From the NCBI GenBank assembly GCA_016210115.1, contig JACQUW010000176.1:1-40155 (forward strand): 40,155 nucleotides of DNA, given 5' to 3'. Positions 1 to 8,837 of this stretch are shown here, piece after piece. The notes beneath the pieces were generated by a model, which saw nothing but the letters and a program-made list of their open reading frames with translations, was not told the origin of the DNA and did no database searches. Position 1 is the first letter of the stretch. The number at the start of each line of letters is the position of its first letter. A program made the position numbers and the translations under genes. This DNA is from Deltaproteobacteria bacterium. Its GTDB lineage: Bacteria > Desulfobacterota > Binatia > UBA9968.

Positions 1-139
1 CCAAGCCGTGAGGGAGATCTCAGAGTTCTTCGCCACTATCAACGTCCATGTTGGAACTCAGAAAAAACGCCCATAGCAGGGTTACATTTTAAATGACGCA
101 ATGAATCCCCACAGGGTTACATTCTTAAATGAGTTGACA
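1..139. repeat. Possible insertion-sequence end with paired direct repeats
   Basis: Two near-identical blocks, 77-96 and 112-132, share the core cagggttacatt followed by an A/T-rich taaatga and are spaced 35 bp apart. Shortly after the second block the sequence reads gagttgaca (131-139), whose reverse complement begins TGTCAACTC. Multiple repeated transposase-binding sites close to a TG-starting end are typical of IS21-like elements, so I infer an element end at about 139, with the element extending left out of the window. An open frame at 2-76 ends in a Lys/Arg-rich tail (TQKKRP) and could be the end of its last gene, but I cannot identify the protein. No complete transposase is visible. Confidence 0.35.
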
Positions 140-233
140 GGGGAGAATCGAATACGCCGGCAGGTCCGGGAGTTTCTTCCCAGTTATCGACGCTGCCAAT
201 AAGCATGTTCATGGGCATCCAGCGTGTGCACCA

Positions 234-1748
234 ATGCCGGTTATGGAACAGGCCGTGGGCTTCCTTGATTTAGACCAGGAAAGCGAGCAAAATTTTTCTG
301 TCATGGTCGCTCTCGAAAATAGCGTCAAGGAGACCATCCGGAAACACAGTATGCTCGCTTACGGAGACGGTGTTTTGGCGGCCGTTTCGGGAGGGCCGGA
401 TTCTGTGGCGCTGCTTCATATTCTGGTAAATTTGCGGACGGAATGGGGCTTGCGATTGGAGGTGACTCACCTTCAGCACGGTATCCGGGGCGAGGATGCC
501 CGTGACGATGCGGCTCTGGTTGCGGAGCTCGCAAACAAGCTCTCGCTGCCGTTTCATCTCAAAGAGATCGATCTCCCCAGGATCAGGCTCGCGCAGGGGA
601 AGGGGAATCTTGAAGCGATGGCCCGGGAGGAGAGGTATCGTTTTTTCGCCGCGGTAGCAGAGCAGCATGGCCTTCAGAAAGTCGCTTTGGGGCACACGTG
701 GGATGACCAGATAGAAACGCTTTTCATGTGGCTTCTTCGCGGGAGCGGCAGCAGGGGGTTGATGGGCATGCCGCCGGTTCGAAGTCTGCACGGGAAAAGC
801 ACAATGGTCGAAGAACCCTGGCTCATCCGGCCGTTGATCGAGACGCCAAAGAAGGAGGTGCTCGAGTACCTTTCAGCAGAGGGTTTGCCGTACAGAACCG
901 ATCAAAGCAATCTGGATCCGAATCTCCTGCGTAACTGGATTCGGCTCCATCTCCTTCCTCACCTGAGGGAAAAGACAGATCGGCGTTTCGATGAAAGGAT
1001 GAGCCGGATGGCCGAGGTCCTGCGAGGAGAAGACGAAATTTTGGAGCGGCTGACGCGGAGTGAAATTGGCCGGGTCGTGTGTGGCGGGAGTCTCCTGCGG
1101 GACGCGCTTCTTCGAGAGGAAAAAGGGATGCAGCGCAGGCTTTTCCGATTCTGGCTTGCGGCGACCCGGGGTGATTTACGACGAATCGATTTTCATCACG
1201 TCGAGAAGGCACTCGAGTTTATTGCGCACGGTCCTCCTCAAGGGCGTCTTTCAATTCCCGGCGGCTGGAACCTGGTTAAACGCTATGGCAACGTGCGTCT
1301 GCAAAAAGCGAGAAGAAAACAAAGATCCCTATGCTATACTTACACCCTTCCGCGCGAAGGTGAGTTGGTGGTCGAAGAGGCAGGAATGAAACTCAGGATT
1401 TCACGGCGTCATGTCACGTCAAACCTTCGGCCAGAGCACGGTCTGGAGGCCCTTTTCGATCTTGCCGTACTTCCTGAGGATCTAACAGTGCGCAATTTCC
1501 GTCGCGGGGATCGGTTTGAGCCAATTGGAATGGGGGGGGGGCATAAAAAAATCAAGGATCTTTTTATGGACAAGAAAATTCCGCTTGACATCCGCCGAGT
1601 GTTTCCATTGCTCGTGGCGGGGGACGAGATTCTTTGGATTCCGGGGTACGGAAGGAGCGAAATCGCCAAAATCACGCCTGATACCACGGAGGTCTTGAGC
1701 GTCAAGGCGGTGAGCTCAGGCGGTTTGCCGGCCAAGTCGGCCAAGTAA
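234..1748 (+). CDS. tilS: tRNA(Ile)-lysidine synthase TilS
   Basis: TilS attaches lysine to C34 of the AUA-reading tRNA-Ile in the cytoplasm, using ATP, which changes both charging identity and codon reading. The N-terminal PP-loop motif SGGPDS lies near residue 53 and is followed by the expected HLQHGIRG and GHTWDDQIET segments (residues 80-165). The C-terminal TilS domain is recognised by RRGDRFEPIG and KDLFMDKKIP near residues 425-450. The PP loop lies about 30 residues further in than usual, so an internal ATG at 303 may be the true start; no strong Shine-Dalgarno decides between them. The gene contains a G10 run (1532-1541) followed closely by A7, in frame here. ftsH follows 65 bp downstream. 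Confidence 0.93.
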   Translation: MPVMEQAVGFLDLDQESEQNFSVMVALENSVKETIRKHSMLAYGDGVLAAVSGGPDSVALLHILVNLRTEWGLRLEVTHLQHGIRGEDARDDAALVAELANKLSLPFHLKEIDLPRIRLAQGKGNLEAMAREERYRFFAAVAEQHGLQKVALGHTWDDQIETLFMWLLRGSGSRGLMGMPPVRSLHGKSTMVEEPWLIRPLIETPKKEVLEYLSAEGLPYRTDQSNLDPNLLRNWIRLHLLPHLREKTDRRFDERMSRMAEVLRGEDEILERLTRSEIGRVVCGGSLLRDALLREEKGMQRRLFRFWLAATRGDLRRIDFHHVEKALEFIAHGPPQGRLSIPGGWNLVKRYGNVRLQKARRKQRSLCYTYTLPREGELVVEEAGMKLRISRRHVTSNLRPEHGLEALFDLAVLPEDLTVRNFRRGDRFEPIGMGGGHKKIKDLFMDKKIPLDIRRVFPLLVAGDEILWIPGYGRSEIAKITPDTTEVLSVKAVSSGGLPAKSAK

Positions 1749-1754
1749 ACAATA

Positions 1755-1783
1755 TTGAACTACCGTTATCCGTATGTTAGAAT
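1755..1783 (+). promoter_or_regulatory. Putative sigma-70 promoter of ftsH
   Basis: TTGAAC (1755-1760) and TAGAAT (1778-1783) are separated by 17 bp, matching the -35 and -10 consensus at 4/6 and 5/6. Transcription would start near 1790, about 24 nt before the TTG start of ftsH. This is a motif match only. Confidence 0.45.
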
Positions 1784-1813
1784 TTTGTTGAGGCTTTTGC
1801 GCGGAGAAATCTA

Positions 1814-3658
1814 TTGAATCAATTATCTAAGAATCTTGCCCTGTGGTTAGTATTGGGGCTTGTTTTCCTTTTACTTTTCAACTTCTTCAGCCGCCAGCAC
1901 GGCAGAGAGCCTGAAATCGTCTTCAGCGAATTTATGGCGGCGGTTGAGAAGGGGGATGTGCAGGAAGTAACTATCCAGGGACACAGCATACAAGGCAGAT
2001 ACCAGAACGGAGAGCGGTTCAGGACTTTCGCCCCGAACGATCCGGAGCTCGTCCGGCTTCTGCGTGAGAGGAAAGTAAAAATTGCGGCGAAACCGGAAGA
2101 AGAATCTCCCTGGTATATGGTTCTCTTCATCAACTGGTTCCCTATGCTCCTTCTGATCGGTGTGTGGATTTTTTTCATGCGCCAGATGCAGGTCGGAGGA
2201 GGCAAGGCAATGTCGTTTGGCAAAAGCCGGGCCAAGCTTCTGACCGAGAACCAACATCGGGTGACGTTCAATGATGTTGCCGGAGTTGACGAAGCGAAAG
2301 ACGATCTCCAGGAGATCATCGCTTTCCTAAAAGACCCTAAGAAATTCACCCGGTTGGGTGGCAGAATTCCCAAAGGTTGCCTGCTGGTCGGCCCGCCCGG
2401 CACCGGTAAAACGCTTCTGGCTCGCGCCATTGCAGGGGAGGCGGGTGTCCCATTTTTTAGCATCAGTGGTTCGGATTTTGTGGAGATGTTTGTGGGCGTC
2501 GGCGCTTCCAGGGTTCGGGACCTGTTCGTACAGGGCAAGAAGAACGCGCCCTGCATCATCTTCATTGACGAGATTGACGCGGTTGGCCGTCACAGAGGGG
2601 CCGGGCTCGGCGGCGGGCATGACGAGCGGGAACAGACGTTAAATCAGCTTCTCGTGGAGATGGATGGCTTTGAGGCGAATGAAGGGGTCATCCTGATTGC
2701 CGCAACAAATCGTCCGGACGTGCTTGACCCGGCGCTGCTGCGTCCAGGAAGGTTCGACCGAAGGGTCGTGGTGCCGCGGCCGGACGTGAAGGGAAGAGAA
2801 GGGATTTTGACGGTCCATACGCGCAAGGTTCCTCTGGCGGCGGATGTCGACGTGAGCGTGCTGGCTCGCGGCACGCCGGGATTTGCCGGAGCGGATCTGG
2901 AGAATCTGGTCAATGAGGCTGCGCTGTTAGCGGCCAGGAGCAATAAAGACAAAGTCGACATGAAAGACTTTGAGCTCGCCAAGGATAAGGTCATGATGGG
3001 CACGGAGCGCAAGAGCATGATTATCAGTGAGGAGGAAAAGCGAATCACAGCCTATCACGAAGCCGGCCATGCCCTGGTCGCAAAGCTTATGCCCGGGTCT
3101 GACCCTGTGCATAAAGTCACGATCATACCCAGGGGAATGGCTCTGGGTCTGACGCAGCAACTCCCAATTGATGAGAAGCATACCTATCCCAAAGATTATC
3201 TGTTGAACAACGTGACGATTCTTTTTGGCGGGCGCGTGGCTGAGGAGTTGGTTCTCAATCGTATGACGACTGGAGCCGGAAACGATATAGAGCGCGCTAC
3301 GGAGCTCGCCCATAAGATGGTTTGCGAATGGGGGATGAGCGACAAGCTGGGGCCCATGACTTTCGGCAAGAAGGAGGAACAAATCTTTTTGGGGCGTGAT
3401 TTCACCCAGCAGCAGGATTACTCCGAGAGCACGGCTGTCGAGATTGATGCCGAAGTCAGGCGGATTGTCCTAGAATGCTATCAGCGGGCCACCAATCTTC
3501 TCCGCAATAACCTTCAGCTGCTCCATACCGTGGCCCAGAAACTCCTGGAGAAGGAGGTTCTGGACGGTTCGGAGATAGACGCTCTGGTGCGGGAATACTA
3601 TGAGGGGGGGAATGGCAGCGATCCACTCTCCCGGTCGCCTGTTACAGCTCTTGCCTGA
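1814..3658 (+). CDS. ftsH: ATP-dependent zinc metalloprotease FtsH
   Basis: FtsH is the membrane-anchored AAA+ protease that degrades misfolded membrane proteins and short-lived regulators. Residues 8-27 form the first membrane helix, a small periplasmic domain follows, and a second helix lies near residues 100-120. The AAA module shows Walker A GPPGTGKT, Walker B IIFIDEID, the pore motif MFVGVG and the second region of homology ([17 protein letters not shown]). The zinc site HEAGH is near residue 417, with the third ligand region further on. Length, 614 residues, is normal. Translation starts at TTG (1814), preceded by a GGAG about 8 nt upstream. The tilS-ftsH pairing is common in many bacteria. 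Confidence 0.97.
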   Translation: MNQLSKNLALWLVLGLVFLLLFNFFSRQHGREPEIVFSEFMAAVEKGDVQEVTIQGHSIQGRYQNGERFRTFAPNDPELVRLLRERKVKIAAKPEEESPWYMVLFINWFPMLLLIGVWIFFMRQMQVGGGKAMSFGKSRAKLLTENQHRVTFNDVAGVDEAKDDLQEIIAFLKDPKKFTRLGGRIPKGCLLVGPPGTGKTLLARAIAGEAGVPFFSISGSDFVEMFVGVGASRVRDLFVQGKKNAPCIIFIDEIDAVGRHRGAGLGGGHDEREQTLNQLLVEMDGFEANEGVILIAATNRPDVLDPALLRPGRFDRRVVVPRPDVKGREGILTVHTRKVPLAADVDVSVLARGTPGFAGADLENLVNEAALLAARSNKDKVDMKDFELAKDKVMMGTERKSMIISEEEKRITAYHEAGHALVAKLMPGSDPVHKVTIIPRGMALGLTQQLPIDEKHTYPKDYLLNNVTILFGGRVAEELVLNRMTTGAGNDIERATELAHKMVCEWGMSDKLGPMTFGKKEEQIFLGRDFTQQQDYSESTAVEIDAEVRRIVLECYQRATNLLRNNLQLLHTVAQKLLEKEVLDGSEIDALVREYYEGGNGSDPLSRSPVTALA

Positions 3659-3945
3659 TTCGGAATCTAGATGAAACAGAAGGAAATAGTAGTGGGCATC
3701 AGCATTGTCCGTCGATATCGACCGTGGATCAACTTGGTCCGCGGCTTACGACCAGGCTGAATTGGCCCGAAAAGAATAGTTTAGCCCGCCAAGAACCCTT
3801 CCGCAGCATACCTCAAGCTGGAGGTTGTTGGGCAGATTTTCTGGTTCACGAGGCCGCTGCCGAATCAGTAATGAGGACTGATTCCCCAACTGAGAGCAGC
3901 AGTCCATTAGAGGAAACGACCGGGTAAACACCTGAGGGTCCTCTC
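3659..3945. other. 287-bp gap before folP with a perfect hairpin
   Basis: No convincing gene is seen here; a 67-residue frame has no family resemblance. The one clear element is a perfect inverted repeat, gaatcagt (3862-3869) and actgattc (3877-3884), around a 7-nt loop. No T-run follows, so it is not a classic terminator. It could be an operator or an mRNA structure ahead of folP. Confidence 0.4.
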
Positions 3946-4854
3946 TTGTTTACAAATCAAGTGAAAACCCATGCGCGCAGCCTCTGCGGAGTTGCCGGTC
4001 ACGAGTGGATTCTGACCACTCGAACGGGCAGGATCGACATGAAAGGTCGAACCGCCATCATGGGTATTGTCAACGTTACGCCTGACTCTTTTTCAGACGG
4101 CGGCAAATATCTGAACTCCGAAAGCGCGATCGCCCATGGAATCAAGCTGGCTGAAGAGGGAGCGGATCTAATCGATATCGGGGGGGAATCGACACGGCCC
4201 GGAGCGATACCGGTGTCTGTTTATGAGGAAATGGCGCGAATTCTTCCGGTGGTTCGAGGGCTGCGAAGAGCGCTTTCCATTCCGCTATCCGTCGATACGT
4301 GCAAGGCCGAAGTGGCCCGCGCGGCCCTGGCTGAAGGGGCAGATCTCGTTAACGACATTAGCGCTTTGAGGTTTGATGCGGAAATGGTCACTTTGATTGC
4401 GAAAGAGAAAACGCCGGTCATCTTGATGCACATGCAGGGCAAGCCACGCGATATGCAAGTTCAACCCAGGTACTCTGATGTCGTGGAAGAGGTCAAATCT
4501 TTCCTTGTGGACCGCGCCCGTTTTGCCGTTCAACGAGGCGTTCCGCAAGACCGGATCATGATCGACCCGGGAATCGGGTTCGGGAAAAATCTCTGTCACA
4601 ACCTGGCACTGCTGCGGGCGCTGCCCGTCTTTGCTTCATTGGGATTTCCGGTTGTGGTTGGGGCTTCACGAAAGAGCTTCCTCGGTAAGATCCTGGAGCT
4701 AGGCCTTGAGGACCGTCGCGAAGGGAGCGTGGCCGCTGCCGTCGCCGCCGCATTAGGGGGAGCGAGCATGGTTCGAGTTCATGATGTGAAGGAGAGCTGG
4801 CGTGCTCTGCGGGTCGCGGACGCGATCCGCTTTGGTGTGATGCCCGCGGAATAA
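3946..4854 (+). CDS. folP: Dihydropteroate synthase
   Basis: FolP condenses p-aminobenzoate with dihydropterin pyrophosphate to make dihydropteroate in folate synthesis; it is the sulfonamide target. Family motifs appear in order: MGIVNVTPDSFSDGG (pterin and phosphate loop), GGESTRPG, the VDTCKAEVA strand, VNDIS, DPGIGFGKN, and VGASRKSFLG near the end. Length is normal. The start is uncertain: TTG at 3946 opens the frame, while GTG at 3961 or a later codon is possible, because the conserved part begins near residue 35. cdaA begins 4 bp after the stop, so folP is probably cotranscribed with the c-di-AMP genes, as in several Deltaproteobacteria-like genomes. Confidence 0.95.
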   Translation: MFTNQVKTHARSLCGVAGHEWILTTRTGRIDMKGRTAIMGIVNVTPDSFSDGGKYLNSESAIAHGIKLAEEGADLIDIGGESTRPGAIPVSVYEEMARILPVVRGLRRALSIPLSVDTCKAEVARAALAEGADLVNDISALRFDAEMVTLIAKEKTPVILMHMQGKPRDMQVQPRYSDVVEEVKSFLVDRARFAVQRGVPQDRIMIDPGIGFGKNLCHNLALLRALPVFASLGFPVVVGASRKSFLGKILELGLEDRREGSVAAAVAAALGGASMVRVHDVKESWRALRVADAIRFGVMPAE

Positions 4855-4858
4855 TCCG

Positions 4859-5611
4859 GTGCTTGATATATTCAGCCATTTGCGCTGGCAGGATGCTTTG
4901 GACATCGGCCTGATCGCCTTTGTAGTCTACCGCGTGATCCACATGATTCGGGGCACTCGGGCCATGCAGATGATCATTGGACTTATCGTGGTTCTTATGG
5001 CCTATGTCGGATCTCAGATGCTGGGCCTTTTCACACTCAATTGGGTTCTGGATAATTTTCTCGGCTCGATCATATTGGTCATTATCGTGATCTTTCAGAG
5101 CGACATCCGGCGTGCCCTGACGCAGGTGGGAGCGGCGCCTCGTTTCGGCGGAATCGAACGGATCCAACAGGGGCAGGTGCTGGAAGAAGTCACCAGAGCT
5201 GCCATTGGGTTGGCGAGTCTGAAGACAGGAGCTCTGATCGTTTTACAAAGAGACGTGGGGCTTAACGAGTACATCGAATTTGGAACCCGTCTCGACGCTC
5301 GAGTCAGCCGGGAACTGCTCGAAAGCGTGTTTGGATCGCAGTCTCCACTGCACGACGGCGCCGTGGTTATCCAGAAAGGAATGGCCGCCGCGGCCGGTTG
5401 TTTTTTGCCGTTGAGTGTCGACCCTTATCTGAGTAAGTCCCTCGGAACGCGGCACCGCGCCGCGGTGGGTTTGACGGAAGAAACGGATGCGGTCGTGATC
5501 GTCGTTTCTCAGGAGCAGGGAAAGATTTCTTTGGTCGTTGAGGGGAAGGTCTCCCAAGATCTCGACGGCCCGCAGCTTCGCAGCTCACTGCAGGCTCTTT
5601 TTGGATCATGA
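4859..5611 (+). CDS. cdaA: Diadenylate cyclase CdaA
   Basis: CdaA joins two ATP molecules into the second messenger c-di-AMP at the membrane, where it controls potassium, osmotic and cell-wall balance. Three hydrophobic helices fill roughly residues 10-80, followed by the DisA_N (DAC) domain. The catalytic motifs are both present: DGAV (in SPLHDGAVVIQKG) and RHRAAVG. The start is GTG at 4859, four bases after the folP stop. Its stop overlaps the cdaR start by 4 nt (ATGA), which implies translational coupling. The cdaA-cdaR-glmM order is the conserved c-di-AMP and peptidoglycan-precursor module known from Firmicutes and Deltaproteobacteria. Confidence 0.95.
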   Translation: MLDIFSHLRWQDALDIGLIAFVVYRVIHMIRGTRAMQMIIGLIVVLMAYVGSQMLGLFTLNWVLDNFLGSIILVIIVIFQSDIRRALTQVGAAPRFGGIERIQQGQVLEEVTRAAIGLASLKTGALIVLQRDVGLNEYIEFGTRLDARVSRELLESVFGSQSPLHDGAVVIQKGMAAAAGCFLPLSVDPYLSKSLGTRHRAAVGLTEETDAVVIVVSQEQGKISLVVEGKVSQDLDGPQLRSSLQALFGS

Positions 5612-6540
5612 GACGCGTTTGGCAAAAAGTCACGGGTTGGGCGAGCAGCAATATCGGGCTCAGACTTTTTTCGTTGATCTTCGCCGCCGGTTTGTGGTTT
5701 TTTGTCAATGCCGGGCAAAAAGCCGCGGAACGCGCTATTGAAGTCCCGGTGGAGTTTCGTAATATCCCGTCAGAGATGATGGTGATGGATTCAAGTTTGG
5801 GCCAGGTTGAACTGCGGGTTATGGGCCCGCCAGCGCTTCTTTCGACTCTCAATCCAGAGAATTTGAAGGTCGCGCTGGATCTGGAGGGTTCCCGGCCGGG
5901 AACATCGAGTTTTCGTCTGAATCCGGATTTTTTTAACCCGCCGCGTGGGATCAGAGTCACCCGGATCAGCCCGTCAGTTATTAACGTCAGGTTGGAGCCT
6001 GTTGCCGTGCGGTCTTTGCCAGTGAGTGTCCGTCTTGCCGGAAAACCTCTGTTGGGGAATCGCGTGGCACGCGTTGAGGTGACTCCCGAAACTGTGAAAG
6101 TGCGCGGACCGGCGAATGAATTGAACAAGATGGCGTCTGTGGAGACTCAGCCGGTGGCGCTGGACGGCCGGGGTCCCATGACTCAAGAGGTGCGTCTGAA
6201 TTCTGCGGGAAAGGGGCTTTCTTTTTCTCCCGATCGAGTGACCGTGTCAGTAACGCTTGAAGAGGAGCTCGTCACGAAAGAGTTTAGCCGCGTCGAAGTA
6301 ACGACGAAGGATTTTTCGGGGGTTGTCCGGGTGACTCCGCGCCGTGTGTATCTTCGGCTATCGGGTCCCAGACGGATCCTGGAAGGTCTCAAAATTGGTT
6401 CGGACCAGGCCTATCTGGATGTGAGGGGTTTAGGGCCGGGTACGCACGTGCTGGCATTGACTTTTAACTTCCCTCCTGAGATCCGGGTTGTGGAGCAAAA
6501 ACCGGATCGGTTCCAAGTTAAGATCATCCAAGCAGGATAA
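5608..6540 (+). CDS. cdaR: CdaA regulator CdaR (YbbR-domain protein)
   Basis: CdaR is a membrane-anchored extracytoplasmic protein that binds CdaA and tunes c-di-AMP production. One hydrophobic helix (around residues 13-30, [16 protein letters not shown]) is followed by repeated YbbR beta-rich modules; the recurring pattern of V-P-V-E/S-V-R-L segments, each leading to a V-R-V-x-GP turn (for example [27 protein letters not shown]), marks about three repeats. Length, 310 residues, fits. It overlaps cdaA by 4 nt and is followed by glmM, so the three products are likely made together. Confidence 0.9.
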   Translation: MRRVWQKVTGWASSNIGLRLFSLIFAAGLWFFVNAGQKAAERAIEVPVEFRNIPSEMMVMDSSLGQVELRVMGPPALLSTLNPENLKVALDLEGSRPGTSSFRLNPDFFNPPRGIRVTRISPSVINVRLEPVAVRSLPVSVRLAGKPLLGNRVARVEVTPETVKVRGPANELNKMASVETQPVALDGRGPMTQEVRLNSAGKGLSFSPDRVTVSVTLEEELVTKEFSRVEVTTKDFSGVVRVTPRRVYLRLSGPRRILEGLKIGSDQAYLDVRGLGPGTHVLALTFNFPPEIRVVEQKPDRFQVKIIQAG

Positions 6541-6568
6541 AACAGCATTCGACGGAGGATGGAATCAG

Positions 6569-8044
6569 ATGGCCAACTCAGTAGAACGACGACTTTTTGG
6601 CACGGATGGGGTCCGCGGCCTGGCGAACCTGGAACCGATGACATCCGAAATGGCGTTGAAACTTGGTCGGGCGATTGCCTGTGTTCTCGATGATCCTGTT
6701 TTACACAGGGACAATGGATTAGTGAAAAAACGGATCTCCGGGTCCAGGCTTCGTCAAGGTAACCCGAAGCATCGCACCAAGATCCTGATTGGCAAAGACA
6801 CGCGTCTTTCAGGTTATATGCTCGAGACTGCCCTGGCATCCGGGATTTGTTCTATGGGAGCGGATGTGCTTCAGGTAGGCCCGCTGCCGACTCCGGGAGT
6901 TGCCTTTCTCACCCGAAGCATGAGGGCCGATGCCGGAGTAGTCATTTCTGCCTCCCATAATCCGTTCCAGGACAATGGGATAAAGTTTTTCTCGGCCGAC
7001 GGTTTCAAGCTTCCGGATGCGGCCGAAGCCCGGATGGAGGAGATGATTTTTGGCGGCGACGCCGACCTTTGCAGAGCCACGGCGTCGGAGATCGGAAAAG
7101 CTTTTCGTATCGCCGATGCGGTAGGCAGGTACATTGTTTTTCTTAAGAACACGTTTCCGCGCTTCCTCACGCTTGAAGGTTTGAGAATCGTGGTTGACTG
7201 CGGGCATGGGGCGGCTTACCGGGTGGCGCCGGAGGTATTGGCGGAATTGGGAGCGGAAGTCATTCCGATCGGGGTTCAGCCGGATGGGGAGAATATCAAC
7301 CGGGATTGCGGCTCTCTGTATCCAGAAACGGCGCGCCAAGCCGTGCTCGAGCACCACGCCGATCTCGGCATCTCGTTGGATGGAGACGGTGACCGCTCGG
7401 TTTTCATCGATGACGAGGGGGACGTGCTGGATGGAGATTCTGTGCTCGCGATTTGCGCGCGCGAGATGCAGTCAAAAGGAGTGCTGAACGGCGGAACCGT
7501 CGTGGCGACCGTAATGAGCAACCTGGGACTCGATCTCGCCCTTCAGGGCTGCGGGATTAAGGTTGTCCGGACAGCCGTAGGAGACCGTCATGTCGTCGAA
7601 GAGATGCTGGGCGGCGGGTACAATCTAGGAGGAGAACAGTCAGGCCATATCGTGTTTCTCGATCAGAACACCACCGGAGACGGCTGTCTGACGGGCCTCC
7701 AGCTTCTTGCCATCATGGTTGAAAAGGGCCAGAGGCTGGCGGAATTAAAGAAAATTATGACGAAGTTGCCTCAGGTGCTGCTTAATGTGGGTGTGCGGGA
7801 GAAACGGGAGATTTCACAGTTGCCGCGGGTGCACCAGAAAATCCGCACCGTAGAAAAACAGCTTGGCAATAGAGGGAGAATCCTGGTGCGTTATTCCGGG
7901 ACCGAACCGCTGGTGCGGATCATGCTGGAGGGAGAGAATGAAGACCATATCCGCGGGCTGGCTCAGGAGATAGCGGAAGAAATCCGCCGGGAATTGGGAA
8001 TGGAAGAACGTTCCAAAACGGTGAACGAATTGACGAGAGAATGA
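6569..8044 (+). CDS. glmM: Phosphoglucosamine mutase
   Basis: GlmM interconverts glucosamine-6-phosphate and glucosamine-1-phosphate on the way to UDP-GlcNAc for peptidoglycan and LPS. Motifs seen: LFGTDGVRG at the N-terminus, the phosphoserine loop ISASHNP, the metal loop DGDGDR, the sugar loop GEQSGH and the phosphate-binding [10 protein letters not shown]. The ATG at 6569 is chosen because a GGAGG lies about 10 nt upstream and it places the conserved start correctly; the frame is open further upstream. At 491 residues it is some 40 longer than usual, partly from a basic insert around residues 45-65, before [12 protein letters not shown]. It overlaps pdxJ by 4 nt. Confidence 0.95.
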   Translation: MANSVERRLFGTDGVRGLANLEPMTSEMALKLGRAIACVLDDPVLHRDNGLVKKRISGSRLRQGNPKHRTKILIGKDTRLSGYMLETALASGICSMGADVLQVGPLPTPGVAFLTRSMRADAGVVISASHNPFQDNGIKFFSADGFKLPDAAEARMEEMIFGGDADLCRATASEIGKAFRIADAVGRYIVFLKNTFPRFLTLEGLRIVVDCGHGAAYRVAPEVLAELGAEVIPIGVQPDGENINRDCGSLYPETARQAVLEHHADLGISLDGDGDRSVFIDDEGDVLDGDSVLAICAREMQSKGVLNGGTVVATVMSNLGLDLALQGCGIKVVRTAVGDRHVVEEMLGGGYNLGGEQSGHIVFLDQNTTGDGCLTGLQLLAIMVEKGQRLAELKKIMTKLPQVLLNVGVREKREISQLPRVHQKIRTVEKQLGNRGRILVRYSGTEPLVRIMLEGENEDHIRGLAQEIAEEIRRELGMEERSKTVNELTRE

Positions 8045-8793
8045 ATGGACGACTAGAAATGATCCGATTGGGTGTGAATGTGGATCATGTCGCCACTGTG
8101 CGCCAGGCACGCGGGATCGATATTCCCGATCCGGTGGAGGCGGCGCTCCTCGCGGAGCAAGGAGGCGCGGACGGAATCACCGTCCACCTCAGAGAGGATC
8201 GGCGCCACATCCAGGATCGGGATGTCGAGCTTCTGCGCCGGAAGATCAGGACCAAGCTCAATCTGGAGATGGCGGTTACTGCGGAAATGGTTCGTTACGC
8301 CGGAAAGCTTCGGCCCGATGATGTCTGTCTGGTTCCTGAGCGGCGCGAGGAGCTAACCACGGAGGGTGGGCTCGACGTGTTGGCTCATAAGGCGCGAGTT
8401 CAAGAGGCGACAGAAGCGCTTCAGGGAAAGAACATCAGAGTGACCCTCTTCGTGGACCCGGATGAGCGGCAGATCGAGGCCTGCGGCGAAGTCGGGGCCC
8501 ACGGTGTCGAGATTCACACGGGTCGCTACTGCAATGTCCTGGACGATCGGAGCAGGGAACGCGAAGAAATTGCTCGAGCCGCTTCCCTGGCCCGCCGCTT
8601 AGGGCTCGAGGTGCATGGCGGCCATGGATTGAATTACGAAAATGTTCTTCCTATTGCCCGCCTTCCTGAAATCATTGAGCTGAACATCGGTCACAGCATT
8701 GTCGCCCGGGCGATCATGGTTGGCATGGAACGAGCGGTCAACGAAATGAAGGAACTGTTAAGAAAAGCGAGGAGTAAGTCGTTCGAAGGTTAA
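8041..8793 (+). CDS. pdxJ: Pyridoxine 5'-phosphate synthase
   Basis: PdxJ closes the ring of pyridoxine 5'-phosphate from 1-deoxyxylulose-5-phosphate and 3-amino-2-oxopropyl phosphate, the last ring-forming step of DXP-dependent vitamin B6 synthesis. It is a TIM barrel, seen from [15 protein letters not shown], the active-site [34 protein letters not shown], and [10 protein letters not shown] followed by NIGHSIV. Length, 250 residues, is normal. The start at 8041 overlaps the glmM stop (ATGA); an internal ATG at 8059 is an alternative. In related genomes acpS often sits between pdxJ and nnr; it is absent here. Confidence 0.96.
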   Translation: MNGRLEMIRLGVNVDHVATVRQARGIDIPDPVEAALLAEQGGADGITVHLREDRRHIQDRDVELLRRKIRTKLNLEMAVTAEMVRYAGKLRPDDVCLVPERREELTTEGGLDVLAHKARVQEATEALQGKNIRVTLFVDPDERQIEACGEVGAHGVEIHTGRYCNVLDDRSREREEIARAASLARRLGLEVHGGHGLNYENVLPIARLPEIIELNIGHSIVARAIMVGMERAVNEMKELLRKARSKSFEG

Positions 8794-8837
8794 ACGGTTC
8801 AACAGGGCTTGAACTTGTTAACGGCTCAACGTCAGAG
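8794..8837. repeat. Short GTTCAAC/GTTAAC-rich spacer
   Basis: The pdxJ-nnr spacer is built from recurring ggttcaac, gttaacgg and ggctcaac pieces in both orientations. A similar arrangement (ggttgaat, gggttcaa) directly follows tsaE at 11036-11056. They may be decayed copies of one small dispersed repeat. Confidence 0.3.

Noticed and set aside
3724..3927. 67-residue frame in the ftsH-folP spacer
   Set aside because: No ribosome site and no resemblance to a known family.
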